DNA from: CAKRJP01 sp963597615
GTDB lineage: Bacteria > Bacillota > Clostridia > Lachnospirales > Lachnospiraceae
NCBI GenBank assembly: GCA_963597615.1
Contig: CAVBQS010000016.1
Span: 3,501 to 67,500, forward strand
Length of the DNA: 64,000 nt
Direction of reading: 5' to 3'
Positions within the stretch are counted from its first letter, which is position 1; every line of letters starts with the position of its first letter. Positions 54,141 to 63,330 of this stretch are shown here, in pieces. The notes beneath the pieces were generated by a model. That model saw nothing but the letters and a program-made list of their open reading frames with translations, did not search any database and was not told the origin of the DNA. The position numbers were made by a program, and so were the translations under genes.

Positions 54141-55760
54141 TTATTTTTGCAAATATTTATGAATGGTTGTCGCTACTGCACCTGTTCCGGCAATCATTTC
54201 ACGGAATATATCCTCAATCTTCTGACCTACACCGGCCTTATAAAGGTCTGTGAAAAACAGACGCTCATTTGACAGGATGGGTTTTAGCTGGTCTTTGAAT
54301 GTCTCTGGCCTTCCAAGCTCAATATCCTTAAGCTGGTCCTGAATCTCTTCATTCATAGGGTCCGGTGCAAGCTCATATGCCTGTCCCTTATCATCAAGAG
54401 CCAGCATATATCTAAGCCATCCTGCAATTCCAAGTGGAATGGCTGTAAGGGAAGAAGCATCACCGAATCTTTCTACATAAGCCTTTATGGTCTCTCCGAA
54501 ACGGATGCCTACCATCTGGGATACATCAACTGCCAGTCTAAGGTTCGTATCTCCCAAATATTCATTAGGGAAACGGTCATTAAAAAGTTCATCTACAAAG
54601 GCCTGGGGCGACAAAATTTTGGGATCTGCAACTACCGGAAGACCTTCATCATATGCCACCATGCGAGCCATCTTCATCATGTCTTCATTGGTATTTAGCA
54701 TATGGGCAAAAAGATCATATCCTAGCACCACTCCTAAGGGGCCTGTGGCTGAGTGAACCGGATTTAGGCATACCGTAACTTTCATTCTTTCAGACAAATT
54801 AACTGTCTCCCTATCTGCCAGATAAACGCCAAATCCCTTTTCCAATGCCGGACGTCCATTGGGGAAATCATCTTCAATTACCAGATACTGGGGTTTTTCA
54901 GCATTTACAAAGGGTGCAATGTAAGTCTTTTTGCCAGTAATCACCGGCTGCATATCCTCCACGCCAAGGGCTTCTAAATCTGCTGCAATCTGTTCACTTG
55001 GACGAGGTGTAATCTTATCAATCATGGTCCATGGAAATGCGATCTTTTCCTGATCTTGTATATAGCTTAGAAATTTTTCATCTACAAAACCAGCCTTCTT
55101 CCACTCTTGTGCCATTGTCAGTACAGATTCCTGCAGTTTTGCACCATTCTTTGAACAGTTATCCATAGAAACCAAGGCCAAGGGGTATTGTCCGACTTTG
55201 AATCTTTCATACAGCATTGCAACTACAACTGCCATGGCTCCTTTTGCTTTCTCCGGCCCATTTTTTATGTCTGCTTCTACAAATGGAAACCATGTTCCAT
55301 CTGCTTTTTGCAAGGCATATCCCTTTTCTGTAATTGTGAAAGATACCATCTGAAGGGACTTGCTTGTAAAGATTTCTTTCAACCGGTTCCACTGGGCCTG
55401 ATCTAAAGATTGGGCCTTCACGGCTTCCGCTAAAGATCCAAGAACCTTATACTGACGACTACCGTCTCCATGCAAAATGACACTAAGTCCCAGATTGTCA
55501 TAAGGCTCATAGATCTTATCTACCACGTCATAGTCAAAGGTCTCCACACAGGTAATTCCTCTATCTAGAGCTCCCTCTTCTAAAAGACCATCTGCAATAC
55601 CACCGATGAAGATGCGGAAAATGTTGCCAATTCCCAAATGTACCCATCTAGGTTCTTCTTTTGCCTTCTGTGACACCTTCTCAACATCATATCCAGGCAA
55701 AGCAATTCCGGCTTCCTGCCATGCTTTCTGATTTTTGATTCCTTCCAATGTTAATTTCAT
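54141..55760 (-). CDS. uxuB: Mannitol dehydrogenase family protein, probably fructuronate reductase
   Basis: 539 residues, the length of UxuB-type D-fructuronate reductases. Seen: WVHLGIGNIFRIFIGGIAD near residue 40 (nucleotide-binding), VSMDNCSKNGAKLQ, and the catalytic-loop text KVTVCLNPVHSATGPLG. It should reduce fructuronate to mannonate with NADH in hexuronate breakdown, or act on another hexitol acid. In an operon with GntP, divergent from a ROK regulator. A palindrome at 55860-55873 lies in the shared control region. Confidence 0.85.
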   Translation of the reverse strand: MKLTLEGIKNQKAWQEAGIALPGYDVEKVSQKAKEEPRWVHLGIGNIFRIFIGGIADGLLEEGALDRGITCVETFDYDVVDKIYEPYDNLGLSVILHGDGSRQYKVLGSLAEAVKAQSLDQAQWNRLKEIFTSKSLQMVSFTITEKGYALQKADGTWFPFVEADIKNGPEKAKGAMAVVVAMLYERFKVGQYPLALVSMDNCSKNGAKLQESVLTMAQEWKKAGFVDEKFLSYIQDQEKIAFPWTMIDKITPRPSEQIAADLEALGVEDMQPVITGKKTYIAPFVNAEKPQYLVIEDDFPNGRPALEKGFGVYLADRETVNLSERMKVTVCLNPVHSATGPLGVVLGYDLFAHMLNTNEDMMKMARMVAYDEGLPVVADPKILSPQAFVDELFNDRFPNEYLGDTNLRLAVDVSQMVGIRFGETIKAYVERFGDASSLTAIPLGIAGWLRYMLALDDKGQAYELAPDPMNEEIQDQLKDIELGRPETFKDQLKPILSNERLFFTDLYKAGVGQKIEDIFREMIAGTGAVATTIHKYLQK

Positions 55761-55859
55761 CTTGTCTTCCTCCCTGATTCATAAATTATTTCTTTTTGTC
55801 ATTACTTGCATCTTTGACTTACATTTAAATCTAAGTTGTAAGTATAGTGTAAAACCACC

Positions 55860-55873
55860 GACAAATATCTGTC
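55860..55873. promoter_or_regulatory. Candidate operator in the uxuB/ROK spacer
   Basis: GACAAATATCTGTC is a 14-bp palindrome with one mismatched pair, just upstream of a TATACT -10 for uxuB (minus strand, plus 55841-55846). A related half GACAAATC occurs at 55973-55980 near the ROK promoter. Both fit binding by the divergent ROK regulator. Confidence 0.4.
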
Positions 55874-55940
55874 TATTGGCAAAAAAACTAATTTTTATTG
55901 TCTATTTTTATTTATTTCTCACAAAAACCTTAGGCTTTTC

Positions 55941-55969
55941 TTGTGTCCTGTGGGCATTTATATTAGAAT
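55941..55969 (+). promoter_or_regulatory. Predicted promoter of the ROK regulator
   Basis: TTGTGT (55941-55946), 17-bp spacer, TAGAAT (55964-55969), 54 bp before the start; AAGGAG precedes the ATG. Confidence 0.6.
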
Positions 55970-56022
55970 AAAGACAAATCTTGTGTGTATGATTCACACA
56001 TAAGTAGGGGAAGGAGAAGATC

Positions 56023-57165
56023 ATGAGAGAAAAGGGAATGACTACCATTACTCTAAAAAAGATTAATCGAGATAAGGTTTACCAATATATTTATCAGCAA
56101 AAAGAAACTTCCAAACTCCAGATTGTTCAGGACTTACAGATGGGACTTTCCACTGTCAGCCAGAATCTGAATGAATTAGAAGCCAACGGCCTAATCAGCC
56201 GAAAGGGATATTTTGAATCCACCGGCGGACGCAAGGCCCAGATTATAAGAATTGTAGAAGATTTTCGTATTTCTATCGGTGTGGGAATTTTAAAAGATCT
56301 GTTTCATATAGTAGCCGTGAATCTATATGGCGATGCCATGGCCACAGAGACCGTAGAAGTGGCCTACGAGAATAGTGATGCTTATTACAATGCCCTTTCT
56401 GAAAATATCAAAGAATTTATCCAAAAGCATAACTACGATCCTGAGAAAATAGAAGGAATATCCATTGCCACCCAGGGAATCATCTCCCCAGACGGAACTT
56501 CTGTGACTTATGGAGATCTTATGGGCAATTCAATGATGCAGCTTTCTGATTTTTCAAAGAGGCTTCCTTATCCCTGTCATCTAGAACACGATTCCAAGGC
56601 TGCTGCCGAACTGGAACTTTGGAACCATCCCCAGTTCGACAGTACTGTAATTTTACTTCTGAATCCCAACCTTGGAGGTGCAATCATCACAAACCACCAG
56701 GTACATAAGGGAAGTCACATGGGAAGTGGACTGATTGAACACATCTGTATTGACCCAAAAGGGCCAGAATGTTACTGCGGCCACCAGGGCTGTTTGGAAA
56801 CCTACTGCTCTGCCAATGCCCTGAAAGAGGCCGCCAGAATGCCTGTAAAAGAGTTCTTCCAGATTCTCCACAGCTCACCTACTCCCACATTGGAGCAGCT
56901 TTGGCAAAACTATCTTTCCCATCTTGCATTTGCAATAAGCAATCTGAAACTGGTAATTGATAGTCCGGTAATTATAAGCGGATATCTAGCTCCATATTTT
57001 CGCCAGGAAGATCTGCAGAATCTTTTAAAAGAGATTAACAAAAAGGCCTTCTTCCCGATGGAAAAGGAAGAGCTTTTACTTGGAAATCATGGGCAGTATA
57101 CACCGGCAATTGGCGCAGCACTTTATTATATAAAGAATTTTCTGCCTAATTCATTCGACACCTAG
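56023..57165 (+). CDS. ROK-family transcriptional regulator
   Basis: 380 residues. N-terminal winged HTH (SKLQIVQDLQMGLSTVSQNLNELEANGLI split over residues 30-60), then the ROK domain with GISIATQGIISPDG and the zinc site CYCGHQGCLETYCS. The kinase signature is degenerate (LNPNLGGAIITNHQ), so it is probably a sensor rather than a sugar kinase. Divergent from uxuB-gntP, which it likely controls. Start taken at ATG 56023 with AAGGAG; an ATG at 56038 is also in frame. It ends three bases before the convergent small acidic gene. Confidence 0.88.
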   Translation: MREKGMTTITLKKINRDKVYQYIYQQKETSKLQIVQDLQMGLSTVSQNLNELEANGLISRKGYFESTGGRKAQIIRIVEDFRISIGVGILKDLFHIVAVNLYGDAMATETVEVAYENSDAYYNALSENIKEFIQKHNYDPEKIEGISIATQGIISPDGTSVTYGDLMGNSMMQLSDFSKRLPYPCHLEHDSKAAAELELWNHPQFDSTVILLLNPNLGGAIITNHQVHKGSHMGSGLIEHICIDPKGPECYCGHQGCLETYCSANALKEAARMPVKEFFQILHSSPTPTLEQLWQNYLSHLAFAISNLKLVIDSPVIISGYLAPYFRQEDLQNLLKEINKKAFFPMEKEELLLGNHGQYTPAIGAALYYIKNFLPNSFDT

Positions 57166-57168
57166 CCG

Positions 57169-57546
57169 TTACTCTTTTTCTATCTGCTCCCGAATCCAGG
57201 AACTAGTATCCCAGGCATCCAGTGCAAGGCCCTCTTGCCTTTCAGCAATAACTGATCCTGCAAAGCTTCCATAACTGCCCTCCAGTCTTCTTCCATCCAG
57301 CCGGTGAAGTCTCAGACAAAAGCCCACTGCCCGCAACTCATCCTCTTCACTGTCATCATCATCAAAGAGAATCTGATAATCTACCACAAAGGTTTCATCC
57401 GAGGCCTCCCTGTAAATGCGGATTTCATTTTTTCCACCTGTTTCCAAAAGCAAATCGTTCTCATAGCCCAGATCAGCCAGAGCCTCCGCAAGAGTGCGGA
57501 GTCTGGCCTCTGTCATATAAGCATCCATAACGCGAGGATTTATCAT
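57169..57546 (-). CDS. Small acidic protein downstream of the calpain-like gene (candidate partner)
   Basis: 125 residues, strongly acidic (FDDDDSEEDEL near residues 60-70, many D/E elsewhere), no recognised family, signal peptide or membrane segment. The AAGGAG ribosome site lies at the 3' end of the giant protease gene and the ATG is 13 bases after its stop, so the two are translationally linked. Size, charge and position suggest a chaperone, inhibitor or immunity partner of the protease. This is inference; nothing in the text identifies a fold with certainty. Confidence 0.7.
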   Translation of the reverse strand: MINPRVMDAYMTEARLRTLAEALADLGYENDLLLETGGKNEIRIYREASDETFVVDYQILFDDDDSEEDELRAVGFCLRLHRLDGRRLEGSYGSFAGSVIAERQEGLALDAWDTSSWIREQIEKE

Positions 57547-57559
57547 GTTATCTCCTTTC

Positions 57560-60500
57560 TTAGTTCATGCAGTATACAACTTCTATCTTATTCATAAAAT
57601 CATTTAACTCCAGATCAAATTCTCCACCGCCTATTTCCTCATCTAAGTGCTTCTTTCCGATGATATACTTGCTTTGATCCCTTCTAGTACGCTCCGCATA
57701 GAATACCTCTCCGGTGCCCCAAGGATTGCGCATGGTGATGAACTTATGCCCCTTGTCCTCTTTGTAGCCGGTGACAATATAGGCATGCCCCATGCTCATA
57801 CCATCAAGTTCGCCTAAATCATGCAGTCCGCCGCCGCTTTCATATCCTACAAACATTGGGGTTCCTGCAAATACGACCTGCCCTTTTTGCTTGTCATCCA
57901 GGAATTTCTTAATCTCCCCGTACTGTTCAAGGGCCTGATTGGTATAACGGATTGTGGCATTTGGCTCCATCCGGCAACTATATTGGAAAGAAGTTGTGCT
58001 TTTCGTATGCATACCGGCATTCATAAAATCATCCCCAAGCTGATTCAAGTATTCTTTTAATTTTTCTTCACTGATTTTAGGGAATTTCTTTTGCATCGCA
58101 ACCAACAAATCATAAAATACCGAACGCCCCTTCTGATTTTTCCAGTTTTTTACATCCCTAAGTGCTTCACAAAAGTCATCCACTGTCAAAGCCCGGTAAG
58201 CTGTTTTGTGTTTTTTTTGGTTTGTCAGTGTTTCCACTGTACCCAGTCGATATTCCAGTTCAGCCATTAGCTTGTCTTTCAACTGTTGCCTTAAAAGTTC
58301 CTTCAGGCCCTTCCACTTGCCCTTGTTTTCCACCTGTTCTGACTTCTTAACTTCAACATCCACTGCCAGGTCCCACAATTCTTCATAGGCCTTTTGGGTC
58401 TTAGACTGGTCTTCGTTTCCACGCTCCTCATAAACCCTTAAAGGTTTGCTTACCTTCGCATACTTATACTCTGCATCTTCCTTAAACAATTCTTTATAGG
58501 TTCTCTGGCTGTATCCTCCAGATCCAAGATGTAAGGTCGTATGGGCAAACAAGTCCTTAAGTTTCGCATCCTTTTCATCCGCCTCCAGGCTATCAAATCC
58601 AAAATCCTTTAAAAGCTCATCGGCAAATTCGTTATAATCATCCCCGATACATTCATTTGCATCATCCGGTTCCTGTAGCATTGCATAGGCCTTCTCCATA
58701 ATCTGCACCCACAACACGTCGTTTGCACAATAGGGGGTACATATCTTTTTGGAAACATAGACGGTTTGCTTTTCAAATGTAACCTTTACCAGGTCTCCTA
58801 AATCCTCCATCCGGTCTAAGATTTGCTGTGGATCGTTTCGAACAACAGCAAGCAGGCAGGAAAGGAAGTAGCAATCTCCTAGTTCTCCCTGCTTAATATC
58901 CTCCGCACAGGGCTCATGAGGGAACAAGGCTTCGCCGCTTCTGTCTAGAAGTTTCGGTTCTGGATGGTTTTCCTTATAGCCTTCTTTCTTACCTTTTTTC
59001 TCACTTTCTCGAAGTGAGTTTTGATATTGATACTTGGCATAACGCAAGTTCATCTCATCTTGAAGCTTGCATGCATCTCTTGCATTTGCCATTTCCTTTG
59101 TATCCTCAGATTTTTGAATAAATTTTTTGCCATACATGTCGGCGAAAATCTCTGAAAGCTTCTGAAAGGCTTTACTAGCCTCCGACTCCTTAGAGCTTTT
59201 CCATTTCCGGAAGGCCTCCATCATCTTTCGGTGAGCCTGATAATACTCCTTACTTCCCCATTTTTTATCCACCTCATCATAATAGGCCCCTACAGCCTCC
59301 ATAGTCTCAGACAAATATTGGGAAGGGTTTTTTTGCTCTTTTGCACCCATCAACCACATTTTCAGATTGCTATTACCCTTGATTGCCGGATAATCCTTTT
59401 TCTTTTTATAATATTCCTCCGATATACTTTGGCCCGTAGCCTTACTTGACCCGGCATTTTTTGTATTCACGGAAATGGTGGTATGATAGCTAGCTATAAT
59501 CGTTGCCAGACGGCCTTCATCCTCATAGTCCTCTTTTCCGATTAGCTCTGTTTCCCCTTGCTTCAATGTAGCCTGTATTGTTTCAAGCCTGCTGCTAAGC
59601 TTCTTGCTTTGTTCTTCATCCAGCACATCCTCCAGCAACAGATGAAGGTCTCTGGCATGCAGATTACTAAGCTTCGTGGCAAAATCACGATCCATATGAT
59701 ACGACGGGTTCCAGGCAGCTTTCAAATACTGATCCTGCATAAATTCCGATGGCTTCTTTGCAATGACATCTTCTATGACAAGGAGGGGTTTTCCCTGGTC
59801 CATGCTTTCCCGAGTTTTTACATAATAGTCCCCTGGCTTTCGAAGGATGCCAAGAAAACGATCCAAATCTCGGATTTTAACCATCTTTGCCATAGCTTCT
59901 GGCGTATAAGTAAAGTTCTTGTCTTTTAGCTCTTCAAACAAGCTATAGTCTTCTGTATTTTGAGGCGAATGTAAGGATCCTCCAAGCAAAGCTTCCAGGC
60001 GATGATAAATCAACATCTCATCGAATTTTTTTGTACCTGGATAGGCTTCCTTGATGACCTGAATTTTGGCTTCTTGCTCCTTCTTGGCATAGGAATCTGC
60101 CTGCTTTTCATCTTCCATCTGCTCTTCAGTTCTTTGTTTCTCATTTTCAGGCTCGGATATCTCATCCTTTTTAACATTTTCCTCAGGAAGCAGGAAATCC
60201 ATTTTTTTACTTCCTTTTGCCAGCTCTATTTTTGCAGCCTTCATCCAGTCCGCTTTCTCATAAAAGGAAATAAGCTTTTCACTTTCCTTAAGTTCCTCAC
60301 TAATAAGCCCCAGGCTTTCCTTTGAAATATTCACAAAAGCAAGCTTTCCTTCCTTCTCAAGTCTACTGTATTCTTCCTGAAATCTTCGAAGCTGCAGATA
60401 TCTTTCAATTTTCTTTGTCACATAAGGATGGTGGTTCACCATATACTTGCCACTCTGTGGATTCATCAGAATCATCTTCAGAGGGGAGTTCCAGTCTGTC

Positions 60501-62281
60501 ATCTCTCCTGCCGTGCTTATGATACTGGCAAGTTGTTCCTTACCCCCTCTAGTTTTCACTCCCAAACAGATCCTGCCTGCGGACTGCCACAGCCTTTCCA
60601 TGGTATGCTCTTTCAGGCTTTTTTCTCCCTGTTTCCTTAAAACTTCTTCACAATTAAGCATCTGCTGATTGATGTCCTCTGTTCGTTTCCTGATATGCTC
60701 TTGTTTTTCTTTTTCCCGCTCCTTATCTCTTTCTTCCTTCAGCCTTTTTTCTTCCTTAACTAGTGCGATTCTTTTTGCTTCCTCGTCTCTACGCTTTTTG
60801 TACCATAGAGCTGCCTTTTCTTCATACTCTTTTTGATTCTTTTCATATTCCTCATCCAAAGGCATTCTAAGGTAACAGACCAGCCTCTGTAGGTCTATTA
60901 ACTTATCTACATATTTCTCAAATTTTATTTTCTGCTCACTATCCTCCATACAGCCCTTTCTGAATGCGCTCAGGACAGAGCTTATAAGGCTCTCTTGCAT
61001 AACCCACTGGAATATTTCCGGATGCTGCTCTTGCAGATATATTACCCTGGCTCGATTTTGTAATTCCATAGTAAACCATTTGGATTGCTCCCCTAGCCTC
61101 TTTAGCTCGTAATCCTCCAAATCACCTATCTGCTTATTTTCATACTTATACCGGATCCTATCATAGAAGTTCAGTGCATAAATTTGCTCTCCACTAATAT
61201 CCTCCGGAATCATTTTTTTAAAGTCCAGCTCCTCTAGCCATTTTTTTATCTCTGGGATCACATCTGCTTTACGTTTCAGAGCCGCCTCCACTTTCGTTTT
61301 AGGTTCTGTGTAATCAATTTCCGGCTCTTTTGCAATCTCTACCTTTTCTGGCTCAGCTTCCTTTACTATCTCCACCTTTTCCGGCTCTTTTGCTATCTCT
61401 ACCTTTTCTGGCTTTTTCTCCTTCGGATGGAGATATTCTTTCACTGCATCCTGATAGGCCGCACTTAGGGTTACCCGATGGGTGATGGCACTGGATACCT
61501 GTTTTTCCAGGAGTAATTTAGAAAATACATCTACCTGAAGATCTGAAGTCTTCCGATTCTTTACTTTCTCATACATACCTGCCAACACAGCATTACGAAG
61601 AGCACCGCATAGAAGACCGGTTCGCCCGCTGTCCAAAAGGAAATCCATGCCCGTTTTCTCGCTGCCTTCCTCCAGGGGATTTAGGTATGCCTGTGGAATA
61701 TGTCCCCCAAGTCCAGCCTCAGTTAACTTAAGGATTGCTTCTTTAAAATAACCGCGACTTTCTTCTGTCAGATTTCCCCCTGCTGCTTCTGTCTCGATTT
61801 CGATGCATCGATTCCATATGGCCTTCAGATTATCGAAACCTGCGGGATGCTTGACCCCCCTTCGTAAGAGATCTTCCGGACGAAACCCGACAGATGTCCT
61901 ATTGTTCTGATAGCCCTGTAAAAATCGGTCAAGAGTAAGGTCTTCTTCCCTTGATTTTAGAAATGCACTCATTTTATTGACGTTTGTTTCTACCTGGGGC
62001 AACAAATTTCCAAATTTCCGTGTCTTTTCCTGACTTAGGTCGTCTGCTACCGCCTGATATTTTGTCTTTAACTTATGGACCCCTGTATAGGTTTGTCCCT
62101 GTGCTTCATCATGGTCAATTTGCGCAATCTTAGTCTGAGCTGCCATCTGCATCTTTATATTCGTTCGGTAATCTCGTTCAATGCGGCTTAGATTCTGCTG
62201 CTGGGCAAGTTCTTTCCTAGCCCCTGCTTTTAGCTCACTTCGAATAGATCCTTTTAATCGGATTAGGTCCCACAATCCCAT
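57560..62281 (-). CDS. Giant coiled-coil protein with C-terminal calpain-like cysteine protease domain
   Basis: 1573 residues, no signal peptide or membrane segment. Residues 1-60 are helical with a Gln-rich patch (AQQQNL); residues about 290-322 hold three copies of EPEKVEIAKE; residues about 500-570 and 730-790 are long charged coiled coils. The C-terminal 450 residues read as a calpain protease core: IKQGELGDCYFLS with Cys1137, GMSMGHAYIVTGYK with His1499, ITMRNPWGTGE with Asn1519, then EFDLELNDFMNKIEVVYC, like the end of calpain domain PC2. Cys-His distance is about 360 instead of about 160, owing to a charged helical insertion. It starts two bases after the GNAT gene stop. An intracellular effector, toxin or regulatory protease is inferred; calcium sites were not checked. 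Confidence 0.85.
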   Translation of the reverse strand: MGLWDLIRLKGSIRSELKAGARKELAQQQNLSRIERDYRTNIKMQMAAQTKIAQIDHDEAQGQTYTGVHKLKTKYQAVADDLSQEKTRKFGNLLPQVETNVNKMSAFLKSREEDLTLDRFLQGYQNNRTSVGFRPEDLLRRGVKHPAGFDNLKAIWNRCIEIETEAAGGNLTEESRGYFKEAILKLTEAGLGGHIPQAYLNPLEEGSEKTGMDFLLDSGRTGLLCGALRNAVLAGMYEKVKNRKTSDLQVDVFSKLLLEKQVSSAITHRVTLSAAYQDAVKEYLHPKEKKPEKVEIAKEPEKVEIVKEAEPEKVEIAKEPEIDYTEPKTKVEAALKRKADVIPEIKKWLEELDFKKMIPEDISGEQIYALNFYDRIRYKYENKQIGDLEDYELKRLGEQSKWFTMELQNRARVIYLQEQHPEIFQWVMQESLISSVLSAFRKGCMEDSEQKIKFEKYVDKLIDLQRLVCYLRMPLDEEYEKNQKEYEEKAALWYKKRRDEEAKRIALVKEEKRLKEERDKEREKEKQEHIRKRTEDINQQMLNCEEVLRKQGEKSLKEHTMERLWQSAGRICLGVKTRGGKEQLASIISTAGEMTDWNSPLKMILMNPQSGKYMVNHHPYVTKKIERYLQLRRFQEEYSRLEKEGKLAFVNISKESLGLISEELKESEKLISFYEKADWMKAAKIELAKGSKKMDFLLPEENVKKDEISEPENEKQRTEEQMEDEKQADSYAKKEQEAKIQVIKEAYPGTKKFDEMLIYHRLEALLGGSLHSPQNTEDYSLFEELKDKNFTYTPEAMAKMVKIRDLDRFLGILRKPGDYYVKTRESMDQGKPLLVIEDVIAKKPSEFMQDQYLKAAWNPSYHMDRDFATKLSNLHARDLHLLLEDVLDEEQSKKLSSRLETIQATLKQGETELIGKEDYEDEGRLATIIASYHTTISVNTKNAGSSKATGQSISEEYYKKKKDYPAIKGNSNLKMWLMGAKEQKNPSQYLSETMEAVGAYYDEVDKKWGSKEYYQAHRKMMEAFRKWKSSKESEASKAFQKLSEIFADMYGKKFIQKSEDTKEMANARDACKLQDEMNLRYAKYQYQNSLRESEKKGKKEGYKENHPEPKLLDRSGEALFPHEPCAEDIKQGELGDCYFLSCLLAVVRNDPQQILDRMEDLGDLVKVTFEKQTVYVSKKICTPYCANDVLWVQIMEKAYAMLQEPDDANECIGDDYNEFADELLKDFGFDSLEADEKDAKLKDLFAHTTLHLGSGGYSQRTYKELFKEDAEYKYAKVSKPLRVYEERGNEDQSKTQKAYEELWDLAVDVEVKKSEQVENKGKWKGLKELLRQQLKDKLMAELEYRLGTVETLTNQKKHKTAYRALTVDDFCEALRDVKNWKNQKGRSVFYDLLVAMQKKFPKISEEKLKEYLNQLGDDFMNAGMHTKSTTSFQYSCRMEPNATIRYTNQALEQYGEIKKFLDDKQKGQVVFAGTPMFVGYESGGGLHDLGELDGMSMGHAYIVTGYKEDKGHKFITMRNPWGTGEVFYAERTRRDQSKYIIGKKHLDEEIGGGEFDLELNDFMNKIEVVYCMN

Positions 62282-62283
62282 CT

Positions 62284-63135
62284 CTACACCTCCTTATAAA
62301 ACATATATTCTCCAACAATCACTTCTTCTGTAATCCACTCATATTCTGGCAATACATGCTTTGCCAGCTTCTCCACATTCTCACTGATGCAATAAAAGCT
62401 TATGCGCTGGGTCTTTTCTTCGTCTCGAAGTAAGTCCTTTGCCATCCGGCGAAAGAGGAAGAAAAGCTCCCTGCTATATCTTTTTTCCACATAACATAGG
62501 GTCAGAATTTTTTCTTTCCCCAGGTTATGAATGAGTGCGGTGCCAACTATGGTATCATTTGCAACTAAAAGCTTACTCTGATCTAGATCCACCCCTTCAA
62601 AATCCCCTCGGCTCACCAGATAATTTTTCTTTTTCTCACATAATTTTTGAAAATTATTTAGTTGCTTTCCCGTAATCTGCCGAAGAGAAAAAAGGCTGGT
62701 CTTAGAATCCCGGTAAGATTTATGTAAGGCCGGGTCCGTGAAGAATACGGCCTTTTTTAACTGTTCTCTTGTAACGCTGATCTTTGGAATTTGTTCCCAG
62801 GTCAGAAAAAAATTTCTTGCAGACAACATGGCCAAAAAAAGATTTCTGTCCGGTGCATCATCCTGAATATAGATTTTCAGGCTATTTCCGCCATTTTTTC
62901 TAGTCTCAGAAATTGTAGCGTCCATTAAGGCACTGCCATAGCCCTTTCCTCTTTCCTCCGGCAAAACAAAGATCCAGTTTAATACCCAATCCTCTGCCTT
63001 TTGCATAAGTACTGCTGCCCCCACTTCCTTGTCCTGTTCTTCGCAAAGCAGCACCAGATCCCCTTCTTTGACATAGACCTTCGGAATCAGAAAGTCCTGC
63101 TTTCTTTGTTTTTCCGATACCCTTCGAATTTTCAT
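62284..63135 (-). CDS. GNAT-family N-acetyltransferase, tandem-domain
   Basis: 283 residues. The first half is a GNAT domain with the acetyl-CoA loop EERGKGYGSALMD and following helix; the second half (about 150-283) looks like a degenerate second GNAT fold (SKLLVANDTIVGTALIHN). Substrate unknown. Two bases separate its stop from the start of the giant calpain-like gene, so they are cotranscribed and probably translationally coupled; it might modify the protease or a shared target. It stands behind the terminator-promoter repeat copy at 63194-63246. Confidence 0.82.
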   Translation of the reverse strand: MKIRRVSEKQRKQDFLIPKVYVKEGDLVLLCEEQDKEVGAAVLMQKAEDWVLNWIFVLPEERGKGYGSALMDATISETRKNGGNSLKIYIQDDAPDRNLFLAMLSARNFFLTWEQIPKISVTREQLKKAVFFTDPALHKSYRDSKTSLFSLRQITGKQLNNFQKLCEKKKNYLVSRGDFEGVDLDQSKLLVANDTIVGTALIHNLGKEKILTLCYVEKRYSRELFFLFRRMAKDLLRDEEKTQRISFYCISENVEKLAKHVLPEYEWITEEVIVGEYMFYKEV

Positions 63136-63193
63136 ATTCTTTATCCGCTCCTCCTCTCATGGGCTCATTTTTTTATTTACCTGTTTTTTAAAG

Positions 63194-63280
63194 ATTATAG
63201 CATATAAAATAACAAAAAGAGCGTCAGGGCTTAAACTCTGGCGCCCTTTATTTATACGATGCTTCTTTTCTCAGGGATAC
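63194..63280 (-). repeat. Terminator-promoter repeat unit, copy 2, with adjoining short repeat
   Basis: Minus strand hairpin GGCGCCAG...CTGACGC (63221-63246), T-rich tract and extended -10 ATATGCTATAAT (63194-63199) driving the GNAT-protease operon. Adjacent at 63247-63280 is TTATTTATACGAT plus AGGGATA, as at 52708-52738. Confidence 0.75.
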
Positions 63281-63330
63281 CTCTTAAATATATTGGTCTT
63301 GATTCATTGATGAGAATAATGTCAGATGTC

